A stretch of 64,000 bases of DNA from Ochrobactrum teleogrylli (GCF_006376685.1 NZ_VEWL01000007.1:62001-126000), one strand, 5' to 3'; positions 1 to 9,611 are shown, counted from the first letter of the stretch. Notes: generated from the sequence alone by a model not told the origin. Numbers and translations: made by a program.

Positions 1-329
1 TGGGGATCGAAATCGAAAATCGCGTCGAGGAAAATATACTCCGCCAGCAGCCGCGCCATGGAATCCCACATGTCGCGGGCGATCACTTCGATCTCGGCGT
101 CGCTCTTTTCGGGATAGGCTTGGCGCAGATTGTCGGTTGCGATCTTGTGGCGCGGCGTCAGCGGCCCGACGAGACGGGCCACCTTGGCCGAAAAGCTGAT
201 GGCAGCCTTCGCCGGAAACAGGCGCAACAGGCCAAGCAGCACAAAAACGGCCTGAGCCCAGAGCCAGTAATTGAACTGCTTCAGCTTGCGCGACCAGCGA
301 AAGAGCAGGAGCTTCAGTTTGAACATCAT
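1..329 (-). CDS. lpxXL: LpxXL-type lipid A very-long-chain acyltransferase, N-terminal part (cut by window edge)
   Basis: Only the first ~109 codons are present; the gene runs off the left edge. It opens with a double Met and a basic, aromatic N-terminus (MMFKLKLLLFRW), then a hydrophobic segment near residues 20-35, as in the LpxL/HtrB/MsbB lysophospholipid acyltransferase family. It is the last gene of a minus-strand cluster with a dedicated acyl carrier protein and two ketosynthases, and starts 14 bases after the adh stop. In rhizobia this position is held by LpxXL, which moves a 27-hydroxyoctacosanoyl-type chain from AcpXL to lipid A at the inner membrane. The catalytic HX4D motif lies outside the window, so the name rests on the N-terminus and the context. 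Confidence 0.8.
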   Translation of the reverse strand, partial: MMFKLKLLLFRWSRKLKQFNYWLWAQAVFVLLGLLRLFPAKAAISFSAKVARLVGPLTPRHKIATDNLRQAYPEKSDAEIEVIARDMWDSMARLLAEYIFLDAIFDFDP

Positions 330-343
330 GACAAGGACGGGCT

Positions 344-1372
344 TCAGTCGATCTGGAGAATGATCTTGCCGAAGACGTCGCGGCCTTCCATGCGCTTCAG
401 GGCGGTGTCGATATCGTTGAAGCCGACCACCGTATCGATGACCGGATGTACGATACCACGCGCCATTTTCTGCATGGCATCGGCCATGTTTTCCATGCGG
501 CAGCCAAACGAGCCCAGAATCTTGAGCTGCTGCTGGAAGAGCTGCATCAGGTTCATGTTGGTCGAAACGCCCGAGGTCGATCCACAGGTGACAAGACGCG
601 CGCCGCGCTTCATGCAGAGCATCGAACCGGCCCAGGTATCCGCGCCGACATGTTCGAAGACGACATCGACGCCCTTCTTCTTGGTCAGCTTGCGCACGAC
701 GCCTTCGAAGCGGTCTTCGCGATAGTTGATGACGTGATCGGCGCCGAGAGCCTTGGCCTTCTCGATTTTGTCGTCAGAACCAACCGTGGTGATGACGGTG
801 CAGCCCATCTTCTTGGCAAGCTGGATCGCCGCCGAACCGATTCCCGAGCCGCCCGCCTGGACGAGAACGGTTTCGCCCGGTTCCAGCTTGGCATTGTCGA
901 ATAGCATGTGCTCGACCGTGCCGAAGGTGACAGGCGCGACGGCAGCGCCGATGGCATCAACACCGGGAGGTGCTGCCACGAGCAGGCGGGCCGGAAGGTT
1001 CACGGCCTCGCAGGCAAAGCCGTCGAGATGGAAACCATGAACGCCGCCGACATGTTCGCACAGATTGTCACGGCCTTCACGGCAGGCGCGGCAAAGGCCG
1101 CAGGTGCGCGCACCATAGATCGAAACAAGCTGGCCGGGCAGCAGATTGGAAACGCCGGGACCGACGGCATCGACAACGCCGGAAGCTTCCGCACCGATCA
1201 CCAGCGGCATCTTGCGTTTGGCGAAAGCCATACCGCGCCAGCCCCATACGTCGATATGGTTCAGCGCGACCGCCTTGATCTTGACCGTGACTTCGCCAAG
1301 GCCGGGAGGCGGCGGCGGTGCAATATCGGTGATTTCAAGGCGACGGTCGTCGAGAAGCTGCAAAGCGCGCAT
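344..1372 (-). CDS. MDR-superfamily zinc-binding dehydrogenase/reductase of the VLCFA cluster
   Basis: A 342-residue medium-chain dehydrogenase/reductase: GroES-like N-terminal half, then an NAD(P)-binding Rossmann half with the glycine-rich turn AGGSGIGSAA near residue 173. The four-cysteine structural zinc lobe is intact (C91, C94, C97, C105). The usual catalytic zinc ligands appear to be missing: the common GHE motif reads GAE at about residues 60-62, and the first ligand region reads NHID. That combination resembles zinc-independent quinone or enoyl reductases more than alcohol dehydrogenases. Homologues in rhizobial clusters are called adh2. It lies between fabF1 and lpxXL on the same strand. 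An enoyl-ACP reduction role in long-chain acyl elongation is my inference. Confidence 0.85.
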   Translation of the reverse strand: MRALQLLDDRRLEITDIAPPPPPGLGEVTVKIKAVALNHIDVWGWRGMAFAKRKMPLVIGAEASGVVDAVGPGVSNLLPGQLVSIYGARTCGLCRACREGRDNLCEHVGGVHGFHLDGFACEAVNLPARLLVAAPPGVDAIGAAVAPVTFGTVEHMLFDNAKLEPGETVLVQAGGSGIGSAAIQLAKKMGCTVITTVGSDDKIEKAKALGADHVINYREDRFEGVVRKLTKKKGVDVVFEHVGADTWAGSMLCMKRGARLVTCGSTSGVSTNMNLMQLFQQQLKILGSFGCRMENMADAMQKMARGIVHPVIDTVVGFNDIDTALKRMEGRDVFGKIILQID

Positions 1373-1391
1373 GGGCTCTTCCTTTCATGGC

Positions 1392-1425
1392 ATGATCCCG
1401 GAGAGCTTCCGCCTTCCGGGATCAT
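1392..1425. repeat. Intergenic inverted repeat (ATGATCCCGGA ... TCCGGGATCAT)
   Basis: Two perfect 11-base arms (1392-1402 and 1415-1425) flank a 12-base loop in the 84-base gap between fabF1 and the dehydrogenase. There is no T-run, so it is a poor intrinsic terminator. The arm resembles the longer palindrome at 9612-9654 (GCATGGT plus CCCGAAAAGT), and such short palindromes are common between genes in Rhizobiales. It could act as a transcript-processing or stability element inside the operon. Confidence 0.65.
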
Positions 1426-1456
1426 CAGGAAATTTAAAATTCTTTTGCCGGACGGA

Positions 1457-2734
<1,278 letters not shown>

Positions 2735-2735
2735 C

Positions 2736-3917
2736 TTATGCTCTCACCAGCTTTGCGGCACCTTCGGCGCGCGTTGCTCCGACAGTGGTGACGACGGCTT
2801 CGCTGATTTTTCCATCAGCTGCCTTTTCCGACGCGTTCAACGGCGCAAAAGCCTCACCTTTCCAAACGGAAATGGCGGCCAGCGCCAGCGCCAGCGGGAA
2901 TTGTGCTTCGCGCAAATGTCCGGTCAGGCCGGATATGCCGCGATAGGCTGCGGAAAAGCCGTCGAGTACGGATTTTTCGGCTTTGGTCGCGTCATGAGCG
3001 CCGGATGCGCCGGAAACGACATAAGCAGGCTCTTTGCCGCCATTGGCTTCGAGAACGAGGTCGCGAACGGTCTTTGCAAGATCGTCGCTTTCGCGGCGGA
3101 TTTGCGTGGCAGCGATTCCCGCTACTTCCGCATAGGCGCGTGCGCCGCGCTTTGCCGCATGTTCGGCGTTTTCGAGGACGAGGAACACGCCGCCGGAACC
3201 TGAAATCATGCCGCCGCCAGCCGAGCCGTCACGCTCCCAGAGCGGAGCCCAGCCGTCATGCTTGAGCAATCCGCCCAATTCGTGACCGAGAATCATGTCG
3301 AAATGTTCGGCATTGTAGGAGCCGCCCACCAGAGCATGGGTGCTTTGTCCGGTGCGGATGCGGGCTGCCGCGGTTTCGATGGCTGAAATGCCGGAGCCTT
3401 CTTCACCCATGAAAGTGCGCGAAGAACCCGTCACTTTGTGCACGATGGAAATATTGCCAGCGAGCAGGTTGGAAAGCTGCGCCAGAAACAGGGTCGGACG
3501 CAGTTCGGTCGAGAGTTTCTCGTTCAGCATCACACCGCGATTATTGCTGGTGCGGCCTCCCTCAAGAATCTGCATATCGACGGTAATATCGCGTTCGCCG
3601 CCACCTGCGCCCACAACCATATCCATGGTCGCGCAGAGCGCTTCATCGTCCTTCATGCCTGCATCTTGCAGCGCAAGGCCCGCGGCATAGGTGCCGAGGC
3701 GCTGCCAGGTTTCCATCTGGCGCTGGTCGCCACGCTTTGGAATTTGCAGGCTCCAATCGACTTCGCCGAGGGGATGGACGGTGTAGGGAGCAAAGGCTTC
3801 TTTTTCGAGGCGCGGTTCGCTGCCTGTTGTCGAAAAAGCGTTCCAATGCACTTCAGCGCCTTCGCCGAGTGATGAAATGATGCCGATGCCGGTGATGACG
3901 ACTTTATTGTTCTGCAT
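2736..3917 (-). CDS. fabF2: Ketosynthase homologue lacking the catalytic Cys; chain-length-factor-like (FabF2)
   Basis: A 393-residue thiolase-fold protein of the KAS II family. Aligned by eye with its neighbour FabF1, the TACASG nucleophile motif reads GEEGSG (residues 171-176), with Glu173 in the place of Cys. The first catalytic His motif (NAHGT) reads VSGAS (301-305), with Gly in the His position. The second His (H334 in LTGH) is kept. It therefore should not condense acyl groups by the normal mechanism. In type II polyketide synthases, a ketosynthase paired with a Cys-less homologue (KS-beta or chain-length factor) sets product length; a similar heterodimer here is my inference. It follows acpXL by 118 bases and precedes fabF1 by one. 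Confidence 0.88.
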   Translation of the reverse strand: MQNNKVVITGIGIISSLGEGAEVHWNAFSTTGSEPRLEKEAFAPYTVHPLGEVDWSLQIPKRGDQRQMETWQRLGTYAAGLALQDAGMKDDEALCATMDMVVGAGGGERDITVDMQILEGGRTSNNRGVMLNEKLSTELRPTLFLAQLSNLLAGNISIVHKVTGSSRTFMGEEGSGISAIETAAARIRTGQSTHALVGGSYNAEHFDMILGHELGGLLKHDGWAPLWERDGSAGGGMISGSGGVFLVLENAEHAAKRGARAYAEVAGIAATQIRRESDDLAKTVRDLVLEANGGKEPAYVVSGASGAHDATKAEKSVLDGFSAAYRGISGLTGHLREAQFPLALALAAISVWKGEAFAPLNASEKAADGKISEAVVTTVGATRAEGAAKLVRA

Positions 3918-4035
3918 GGGTCCGGTTCTGCCGTGATGAGGCCAAGGTCTATCCGAGAACTATCTTGCGCTCCAGAAACGGAATCAGGGCGAACATTGCT
4001 GTCCACCCTTCAATACCGTCAATTTTTCAGCGAGC

Positions 4036-4317
4036 TCAGGCCTTCTTGGCCGCAACCAGCTCGTCGATCTTGGCGCAGAGGTTCTTCAGCACGAAGTATT
4101 CTTCGGTCGGAACCTTGCCTTCGTTCACTTCCTGCGTCCACTGCTCAAGCGGAATCTTGATGCCGAAAGCCTTGTCGATAGCGAAGACGATGTCGAGGAA
4201 GTCGAGGCTGTCGATGCCCAGATCGTCGATGGTGTGGCTTTCCGGCGTGATGGTGTCACGATCGATTTCACTGGTTTCGGCGATGATGTCGGCGACTTTG
4301 TCAAAAGTAGAGGACAA
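4036..4317 (-). CDS. acpXL: Acyl carrier protein AcpXL for very-long-chain acyl groups
   Basis: A 93-residue acyl carrier protein, slightly longer than AcpP, with the phosphopantetheine attachment site at Ser37 in [10 protein letters not shown]. The helical C-terminal extension ending EELVAAKK-like (ELVAAKKA) is typical of AcpXL, the dedicated carrier that feeds a 28-carbon hydroxy acid to lipid A in Rhizobium and Brucella. Translation seems to begin at a TTG (4317) preceded by AAGGAA seven bases upstream. It is the first gene of the minus-strand cluster and has a recognisable promoter just upstream. Confidence 0.93.
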   Translation of the reverse strand: MSSTFDKVADIIAETSEIDRDTITPESHTIDDLGIDSLDFLDIVFAIDKAFGIKIPLEQWTQEVNEGKVPTEEYFVLKNLCAKIDELVAAKKA

Positions 4318-4350
4318 GTTTCGATTCCTTTATTCCTGATGATGCCGCGA

Positions 4351-4379
4351 ATTATAGGCATCTGATTTTTTCGTCGCAT
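4351..4379 (-). promoter_or_regulatory. Probable sigma-70-type promoter of the acpXL operon
   Basis: On the minus strand a perfect TATAAT lies at 4356-4351. Seventeen bases upstream is ATGCGA (4379-4374), only a weak match to a -35 box. It would start transcription about 25-30 bases before the acpXL TTG, giving a short leader that holds the AAGGAA ribosome-binding site. The rest of 4318-4587 shows no gene. Confidence 0.45.
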
Positions 4380-4587
4380 TCCGCTGCCAGCAAAAGTGCC
4401 GGGCACATTTGCTGGAAATGCTCTGTATGCGCGTGTCTAGCGTTTTTCCGGTCACGAGGAAAGTCATATTACTTTCAAGATCACCGGGCATTCGATGCGC
4501 ATATAAGATACGAGACAAGCGAAGCGCAACATAAAGGCAATCTCAATTTTTTGAAATCACTTCATATGGCTCGTTTTGGTGGCTTTT

Positions 4588-5367
4588 TTAGCGCTTGACG
4601 AAATAGATCACCCCAATGAGCGACAGCGCTATCATCGCGCAGGCAAGCGCCGTTTCCAGCGGGCCGTCCTGTATGATGATGGCAACGAGCCCCGAGATGA
4701 TGCTGGCCAGCGTGCCAAGCAATCCCGGCTGTTGCAACGTGGTGGTTATGGACGCGTTCTGCTGTTCAGCCTCCGGGGCCCCCTTATATGCCGGTTCATA
4801 GGAGTGCGGGAACGAAATACCTGCCGAATGAGCGGCGTCGATATCGTTGATTGGCTTTTCCGCCAGCGCCAGCGCGCGTGTTCGCACACGTTCGACACGA
4901 GCCTGCCAGCCTTTGCCAAAGGTCGCGGCGGCGGCCAGTCCTCTGAGCCAGGCTGCGCGTTCATCGGAAAGTCTGTCGATCAGGTCTTGCGGGGAGCGGG
5001 CGGAAAGTGCGGCAAATGTTGCTGGCCCGAGAAACCCGTCCTGAAGAACGCCAAGTATTTGCTGCAACATCTTGATCGCATGACCCGGGCCTGAATTGAC
5101 CGCGAAGTCCAGCATGGCATAGTCAACGCCTGAGGGAAGACTGTCGCCATCGATCTTGTCCCAATACTGCTTTTTGTAGATTTCCGTTGCAGCGTCTTTT
5201 GTAAGATTTTTGACGTCTTGAGCAGACTCGGAATGACCTGTCCATTTCGAAAGAGTGCCGATAGTAATACCCATATTGGTTGCGCCGCCCGGATCAGCCG
5301 GATTGTCGACGTAGCCGCCTTCTTCCTGAAATATATAGGGCATAATCGTCGAGAAGTTTGAACGCAT
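4588..5367 (-). CDS. sagA: GH108-family muramidase with C-terminal membrane anchor (SagA-like)
   Basis: A 259-residue protein. The N-terminal domain has the EGGYVDNPADPGG signature of glycoside hydrolase family 108, with the predicted catalytic Glu at residue 16, followed by a peptidoglycan-binding-like 3 region (about residues 95-170). The C-terminus (about 205-259) carries two hydrophobic stretches, so it is probably tethered to the inner membrane; no cleavable signal peptide is seen. In Brucella abortus a protein of this type, SagA, has muramidase activity and assists assembly of the VirB type IV secretion system. The family call is confident; the symbol is based on recalled similarity. 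The gene stands alone between the lipid A cluster and galM. Confidence 0.75.
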   Translation of the reverse strand: MRSNFSTIMPYIFQEEGGYVDNPADPGGATNMGITIGTLSKWTGHSESAQDVKNLTKDAATEIYKKQYWDKIDGDSLPSGVDYAMLDFAVNSGPGHAIKMLQQILGVLQDGFLGPATFAALSARSPQDLIDRLSDERAAWLRGLAAAATFGKGWQARVERVRTRALALAEKPINDIDAAHSAGISFPHSYEPAYKGAPEAEQQNASITTTLQQPGLLGTLASIISGLVAIIIQDGPLETALACAMIALSLIGVIYFVKR

Positions 5368-5558
5368 ATCAATACCTTTATTAATTTATATTAGAAATAT
5401 AAAGTAAGTATGGGCGCTGTATACTGTACGCTATCACAGAAATAGATGTAAAAAATATCGGAGGAATCGATTGCGATCAAGCAGCAACCCTCTTGCTTAA
5501 GAGCGTGCGATGCGGCTTGATGCGGTTCCCATAAATCATACTTTTACAGGCGGCAGAC

Positions 5559-6575
5559 GTGACATCGGAAATTTTCGGACAAGCTCCAGACGGGCAGGCG
5601 GTTCACCGGCTGACCATCTCCAACGGGCCGCTCACGGCCAAGATCATCACCTGGGGCGCGGCCATTCAAGATCTGCGTCTTGCCGGGCATGATGCGCCGC
5701 TGGTGATCGGTTACCAGAATTTTGATGATTATCCGGCCCACTCGTCGCATCTGGGCGCGATTGCTGGTCGCTCGGCCAATCGTATTCGTGATGCGCGCTT
5801 TGTGCTGGACGGAAAGACTTACGAGGTGGAGCCAAACTATCTCGGCCGCCATAATCTCCATGGTGGCAGCAAGGGCCTCGGCAATCGCGTCTGGAAAGTC
5901 ACCGGCAGCGGTGCGGATTATGTCACGCTTGCAACCGTTGCCGAAGATGGCGAAATGGGCTTTCCCGGCAATCTCAAAATCAGCTGCACCTATATGCTGA
6001 ATGGCAATGGCGCCTTGATCGTGCGGCTGGAAGCCGTGACCGACAAGCCGACGATCTGCAATCTTCTGCACCACAGCTATTTCAATCTGGACGACGGCGG
6101 CGAAAGCGACATCCTCGACCATCAGCTGAAGATTGTGGCCGACGCTTATATGCCGGTGGATGAAGCGCTGATTCCAGACGGGCGCGTTCTGCCGGTCAAG
6201 GACACGGCATATGATTTCCGCGATTATCGCCTGATCCGCCATGCCGAAAACGGCAAGCAGGTCGAATATGACAGCAATTTCTGTCTTTCTGCGGCGCGTG
6301 TGCCGTTGCGGCTCTGCGCTTCTGTCAAGGCCGCGAAGTCCGGTGTGCGTATGGATGTGCTGACGACAGAACCGGGCGTCCAGTTCTATGCCGGCAATAC
6401 GATGGCCAATGATTGCATCGGCCTGACGGGTAAGCCTTACGGGAAACATGCGGGCTTCTGCCTCGAGCCGCAAATTTGGCCCGGCTCGCTCGAATATCCC
6501 TATTTCCCGCAGGCCATTCTGCGCCCGGGCGAAATCTACGCTCAGGAGAGCCGTTTCGCCTTCACCCGGGACTAA
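5559..6575 (+). CDS. galM: Aldose 1-epimerase (galactose mutarotase)
   Basis: A 338-residue GalM-family beta-sandwich protein that interconverts alpha and beta anomers of hexoses in the cytoplasm. Recognisable points are GRSANRIRDARF (residues 70-81), the catalytic His172 in NLLHHSYFNL and the catalytic Glu303 in FCLEPQIWP. Translation starts at GTG 5559, with an AGGCGG ribosome-binding site about eight bases upstream. It converges on kdgK, whose stop lies 6 bases away, so the two share almost no spacer. The adjacent sugar-acid kinase suggests a small carbohydrate-use locus, but no transporter is nearby. Confidence 0.92.
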   Translation: MTSEIFGQAPDGQAVHRLTISNGPLTAKIITWGAAIQDLRLAGHDAPLVIGYQNFDDYPAHSSHLGAIAGRSANRIRDARFVLDGKTYEVEPNYLGRHNLHGGSKGLGNRVWKVTGSGADYVTLATVAEDGEMGFPGNLKISCTYMLNGNGALIVRLEAVTDKPTICNLLHHSYFNLDDGGESDILDHQLKIVADAYMPVDEALIPDGRVLPVKDTAYDFRDYRLIRHAENGKQVEYDSNFCLSAARVPLRLCASVKAAKSGVRMDVLTTEPGVQFYAGNTMANDCIGLTGKPYGKHAGFCLEPQIWPGSLEYPYFPQAILRPGEIYAQESRFAFTRD

Positions 6576-6581
6576 TGGATG

Positions 6582-7499
6582 CTATCCGGCATAAGCGGCG
6601 CGCGCTGTTTCCATGGGCGTGAGCGCGCCGCGCGTTTCCACCACACGGGCCGCGACGGCATGGGCCTTCTGCGCGGCTTCGACGGGTGAAAGCCCTTCCA
6701 TGCGCGCGACAAGATAGGCGCCGTTGAAGCTGTCGCCAGCGCCGGTCGTGTCCACGGCATTGGCGAAAACGGCAGGAACCAGTGTCTGTTCGCCACCGGC
6801 TGCAACCAGGGCGGGTTCGGTGCCGTCCTTGACGACAACTTCCTTCACGCCAAGGCTGATGAGGCGCTCGGCGCAGGCCTCGGCATTGGTGTCGCCGAAA
6901 AGCGCTTGTTCATCCGGAAAAGTCGGCAGAGCGATATCGGCAAGGCGCATCGCTTCACTTATGATCTCCTGCGCTGCCTTGCGATCCGGCCAGAGTTGAT
7001 GACGGAAATTCGGATCGAAAGCGATCCGCGATCCGGCAGCGCGGCATTGGCGCAGCACGTCGAAAAAGGTTTCGCGATGTTCCGGCAGGACGATGGCGAT
7101 CGAAATACCGGAAAAATAGATGATGTCGCGCCCGGAAAGGCTTTGCTCTAGCGCGGCTCTGTCGCTGGCCAGACGGCGCGCAGCGGCATCGCTGCGCCAA
7201 TAGGTGAAGGACCGTTCTGCGCCGCTCAGCGTGATGGCATAAAGGCCCGGATGTACACCGGCAATCACCGGGCTATGGGCAATGCCGATGCCGTTGGACG
7301 AAAAGAAAACGCGCTGTTTCTGCGAGAAATTGTCTTCGCCGAATGCGCTCACATAGTCGACCGGAAACGCTCTGTCTGTCAGCGCGCGAACATACCAGGC
7401 GGTGTTCAGCGTATCGCCAGCAAAACCCATGCGCCACTGGTCGCCTTCGCCGCCCGAAAGTTCAATCATGCACTCGCCGATAGACGCGAAACCGCTCAT
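6582..7499 (-). CDS. kdgK: PfkB-family sugar kinase, probable 2-dehydro-3-deoxygluconokinase
   Basis: A 305-residue ribokinase-fold kinase. The N-terminus has the substrate-binding GECMIELSGG and GFAGDTLNTAWY stretches typical of KdgK, and the C-terminal half has the catalytic anion-hole motif DTTGAGDSFNGAYL near residue 250. KdgK phosphorylates 2-keto-3-deoxygluconate to KDPG, feeding the Entner-Doudoroff aldolase. The start follows a GGAGAAAAAG ribosome-binding site. The exact sugar cannot be proved from sequence, since PfkB kinases vary, but the N-terminal signature fits KdgK better than fructokinase. Confidence 0.82.
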   Translation of the reverse strand: MSGFASIGECMIELSGGEGDQWRMGFAGDTLNTAWYVRALTDRAFPVDYVSAFGEDNFSQKQRVFFSSNGIGIAHSPVIAGVHPGLYAITLSGAERSFTYWRSDAAARRLASDRAALEQSLSGRDIIYFSGISIAIVLPEHRETFFDVLRQCRAAGSRIAFDPNFRHQLWPDRKAAQEIISEAMRLADIALPTFPDEQALFGDTNAEACAERLISLGVKEVVVKDGTEPALVAAGGEQTLVPAVFANAVDTTGAGDSFNGAYLVARMEGLSPVEAAQKAHAVAARVVETRGALTPMETARAAYAG

Positions 7500-7672
7500 C
7501 TTTTTCTCCTCAAATCGATTACAGACGCCTATACCAATTTTCTGTGATGTAAAATCGCTTTGTCAGTTGTCTTCCATCATTGTCATACAGGCTTTATCGA
7601 CTTGCCACATTCGTTGTGTAACGATCCCGCGCCGTGCTGGGGTGAGACACCGTTACAGACCAAGGATTTGAA

Positions 7673-8401
7673 ATGCGTTACGCAATCTATTTCACGCCGC
7701 CTTCCAGCGATGCGCTTTTGAAGGTTGCGGCTAACTGGCTGGGGCGTAACGCCTTTAGCGGTGAGCCGGTCAAGCTGCCGGCGATTCGCTCCCTTGGGAC
7801 GGAAGAGATCGCATCGCTGACTGAAGAGCCGCGTCGTTACGGTTTCCACGCCACGATGAAAGCGCCGTTTCGCCTGAACGACAATCAGACGGAAAGCGAA
7901 CTCCTGTCCGCATTGATGCATTTTGCCTCGTCGGTCGAGCCGGTCGTCATTCCACGCCTGAAGCTTCAGGCCATCGGGCCGTTCTTCGCGCTGGTGCCGC
8001 ATGAACCTGTCACGGCATTGAACCAACTCGCCAATGATGTTGTCGTCGCGCTGGACCGCTTCCGCGCGCCGCTCAACGAAGCTGAAATTGCCAAGCGCCG
8101 CCCTGAACGCCTGAGCGAAGCGCAGCGTCACAATCTGGAGCGCTGGGGCTATCCATACGTTTTTGAAGAGTTCCGTTTCCATATGACGCTCACGGGTCCT
8201 GTCGCGGAAGGTGACCGCGCCAGGATCGAGCGCAGGCTGGAAGAATTCTTTGCGCCATTGCTGAACGACCCGGTCGAGGTTGCGAATCTCGCTCTGTTTG
8301 TGGAACCTGAGAAGGGCGCGCCCTTCGAGATCCATTCGCTGCATCCGCTGACAGGCGGAACCACGAAGACGCGCACCCAGCGGGCAGTGGGGAGGCCGTA
8401 A
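7673..8401 (+). CDS. DUF1045 protein of the phosphonate operon; 2H phosphoesterase fold
   Basis: A 242-residue protein of the DUF1045 family, often annotated only as a phosphonate metabolism protein. It has two HxT motifs about 110 residues apart, His59-Ala-Thr61 (YGFHATMKAPF) and His170-Met-Thr172 (FRFHMTLTGPV), the hallmark of the 2H phosphoesterase superfamily of cyclic phosphodiesterases. It lies 3 bases before phnM, so the two are surely cotranscribed. The carbon-phosphorus lyase pathway makes a ribosyl 1,2-cyclic phosphate that PhnP normally opens. No phnP is present here, and this protein could do that step; that is my inference. Confidence 0.85.
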   Translation: MRYAIYFTPPSSDALLKVAANWLGRNAFSGEPVKLPAIRSLGTEEIASLTEEPRRYGFHATMKAPFRLNDNQTESELLSALMHFASSVEPVVIPRLKLQAIGPFFALVPHEPVTALNQLANDVVVALDRFRAPLNEAEIAKRRPERLSEAQRHNLERWGYPYVFEEFRFHMTLTGPVAEGDRARIERRLEEFFAPLLNDPVEVANLALFVEPEKGAPFEIHSLHPLTGGTTKTRTQRAVGRP

Positions 8402-8404
8402 GCG

Positions 8405-9544
8405 ATGACCAATGAAACTATCCTGCGCAACGCGCGTATCGTTCTCGCAGACGATGTTATCGACGGATCGATCAAGCTCGTCGATGGTAAAATCGCAGAT
8501 ATTGCCAGCGGTCCGTCAGCGGTCGGCGAGGATATGGAAGGCGACTTCCTGACGCCGGGGCTGATCGAACTGCATACCGACCATCTGGAAGGGCATTATG
8601 CACCGCGCCCGAAAGTGCGCTGGAACCCGATTGCCGCCGTGCAGGCGCATGATGCGCAGATTGCTGCTTCCGGCATTACCACCGTATTCGACGCCTTGCG
8701 CATAGGTCTGGATGACGATGCGCCAACGGGCATCGATGATATGCTCAAGCTTTCCACGGCAATAGCGGAAGGTCGTGCGGCGGGACGGCTCCGTGCCGAC
8801 CATTTCCTGCACATGCGCTGCGAAGTTTCCGCGCCGGATTGTCTTTCGGCCTTTGAACGCTTTGGCAGTCATCCGTTGATCAGGCTGGTCTCGCTGATGG
8901 ATCACGCGCCCGGACAGCGCCAATTCACCAATCTGGACGCCTACAAGGCCTACTTCCTGGGCAAGAACAAGCTGTCGGAAGAAGAGTTCCGGATTTACTG
9001 CGACCGCCGCATCGGCCAGTCGCAGCAATATTCCGCCAAGACCCGCAAGGCGATTGCCGATCTTTGCCACGAGCGCGGCGTAATCCTCGCAAGTCATGAC
9101 GATGCAACGTTGGATCACGTCGCCGAAGCGCGCGAACAGGGCATTCGCGTGGCCGAGTTTCCGACCACTCATGCCGCGGCCAGAGCTTCGAAAGAATCTG
9201 GCATGTCGGTGCTGATGGGCGCACCGAATGTGGTTCGCGGTGGCTCGCATTCGGGCAATGTTTCCGCGCGCGAACTGGTTGAAGCCGGGCATCTCGACAT
9301 CATCTCGTCGGATTATATTCCGGCCAGCATGATGCAGTCGGCATTCTTTCTGGCCGATGTGCTTGATGGAATTTCACTTCCGCAGGCTATTCGTCTGGTT
9401 TCGAAGAACCCCGCACAGGCTGTGGGTCTCGATGATCGCGGCGAAATTGCCGAAGGCAAGCGCGCCGATCTGGTACGCCTTCAGGTGGCCGACCATGTGC
9501 CTATTATCAAGACGGTCTGGCGCGAGGGGCGGCGGGTCATTTAA
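8405..9544 (+). CDS. phnM: PhnM, alpha-D-ribose 1-methylphosphonate 5-triphosphate diphosphatase
   Basis: A 379-residue amidohydrolase-superfamily enzyme. The metal site motif LHTDHLEGHYAPRP sits near residue 57, and later ligand regions ASHDDAT and SSDYIP are present. PhnM removes pyrophosphate from ribose 1-methylphosphonate 5-triphosphate to prepare the substrate for C-P lyase PhnJ. The other phn genes (phnF-L, phnN) are not in the window, so they must lie elsewhere or be missing. It is the second gene of a two-gene operon with the 2H phosphoesterase. Confidence 0.93.
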   Translation: MTNETILRNARIVLADDVIDGSIKLVDGKIADIASGPSAVGEDMEGDFLTPGLIELHTDHLEGHYAPRPKVRWNPIAAVQAHDAQIAASGITTVFDALRIGLDDDAPTGIDDMLKLSTAIAEGRAAGRLRADHFLHMRCEVSAPDCLSAFERFGSHPLIRLVSLMDHAPGQRQFTNLDAYKAYFLGKNKLSEEEFRIYCDRRIGQSQQYSAKTRKAIADLCHERGVILASHDDATLDHVAEAREQGIRVAEFPTTHAAARASKESGMSVLMGAPNVVRGGSHSGNVSARELVEAGHLDIISSDYIPASMMQSAFFLADVLDGISLPQAIRLVSKNPAQAVGLDDRGEIAEGKRADLVRLQVADHVPIIKTVWREGRRVI

Positions 9545-9611
9545 TTCCGGCTCTGACGGCCTGCAAATGGCGTTGTTCTGCGCTTCCGGTGCTCATGTAA
9601 CTTTATTCGAC

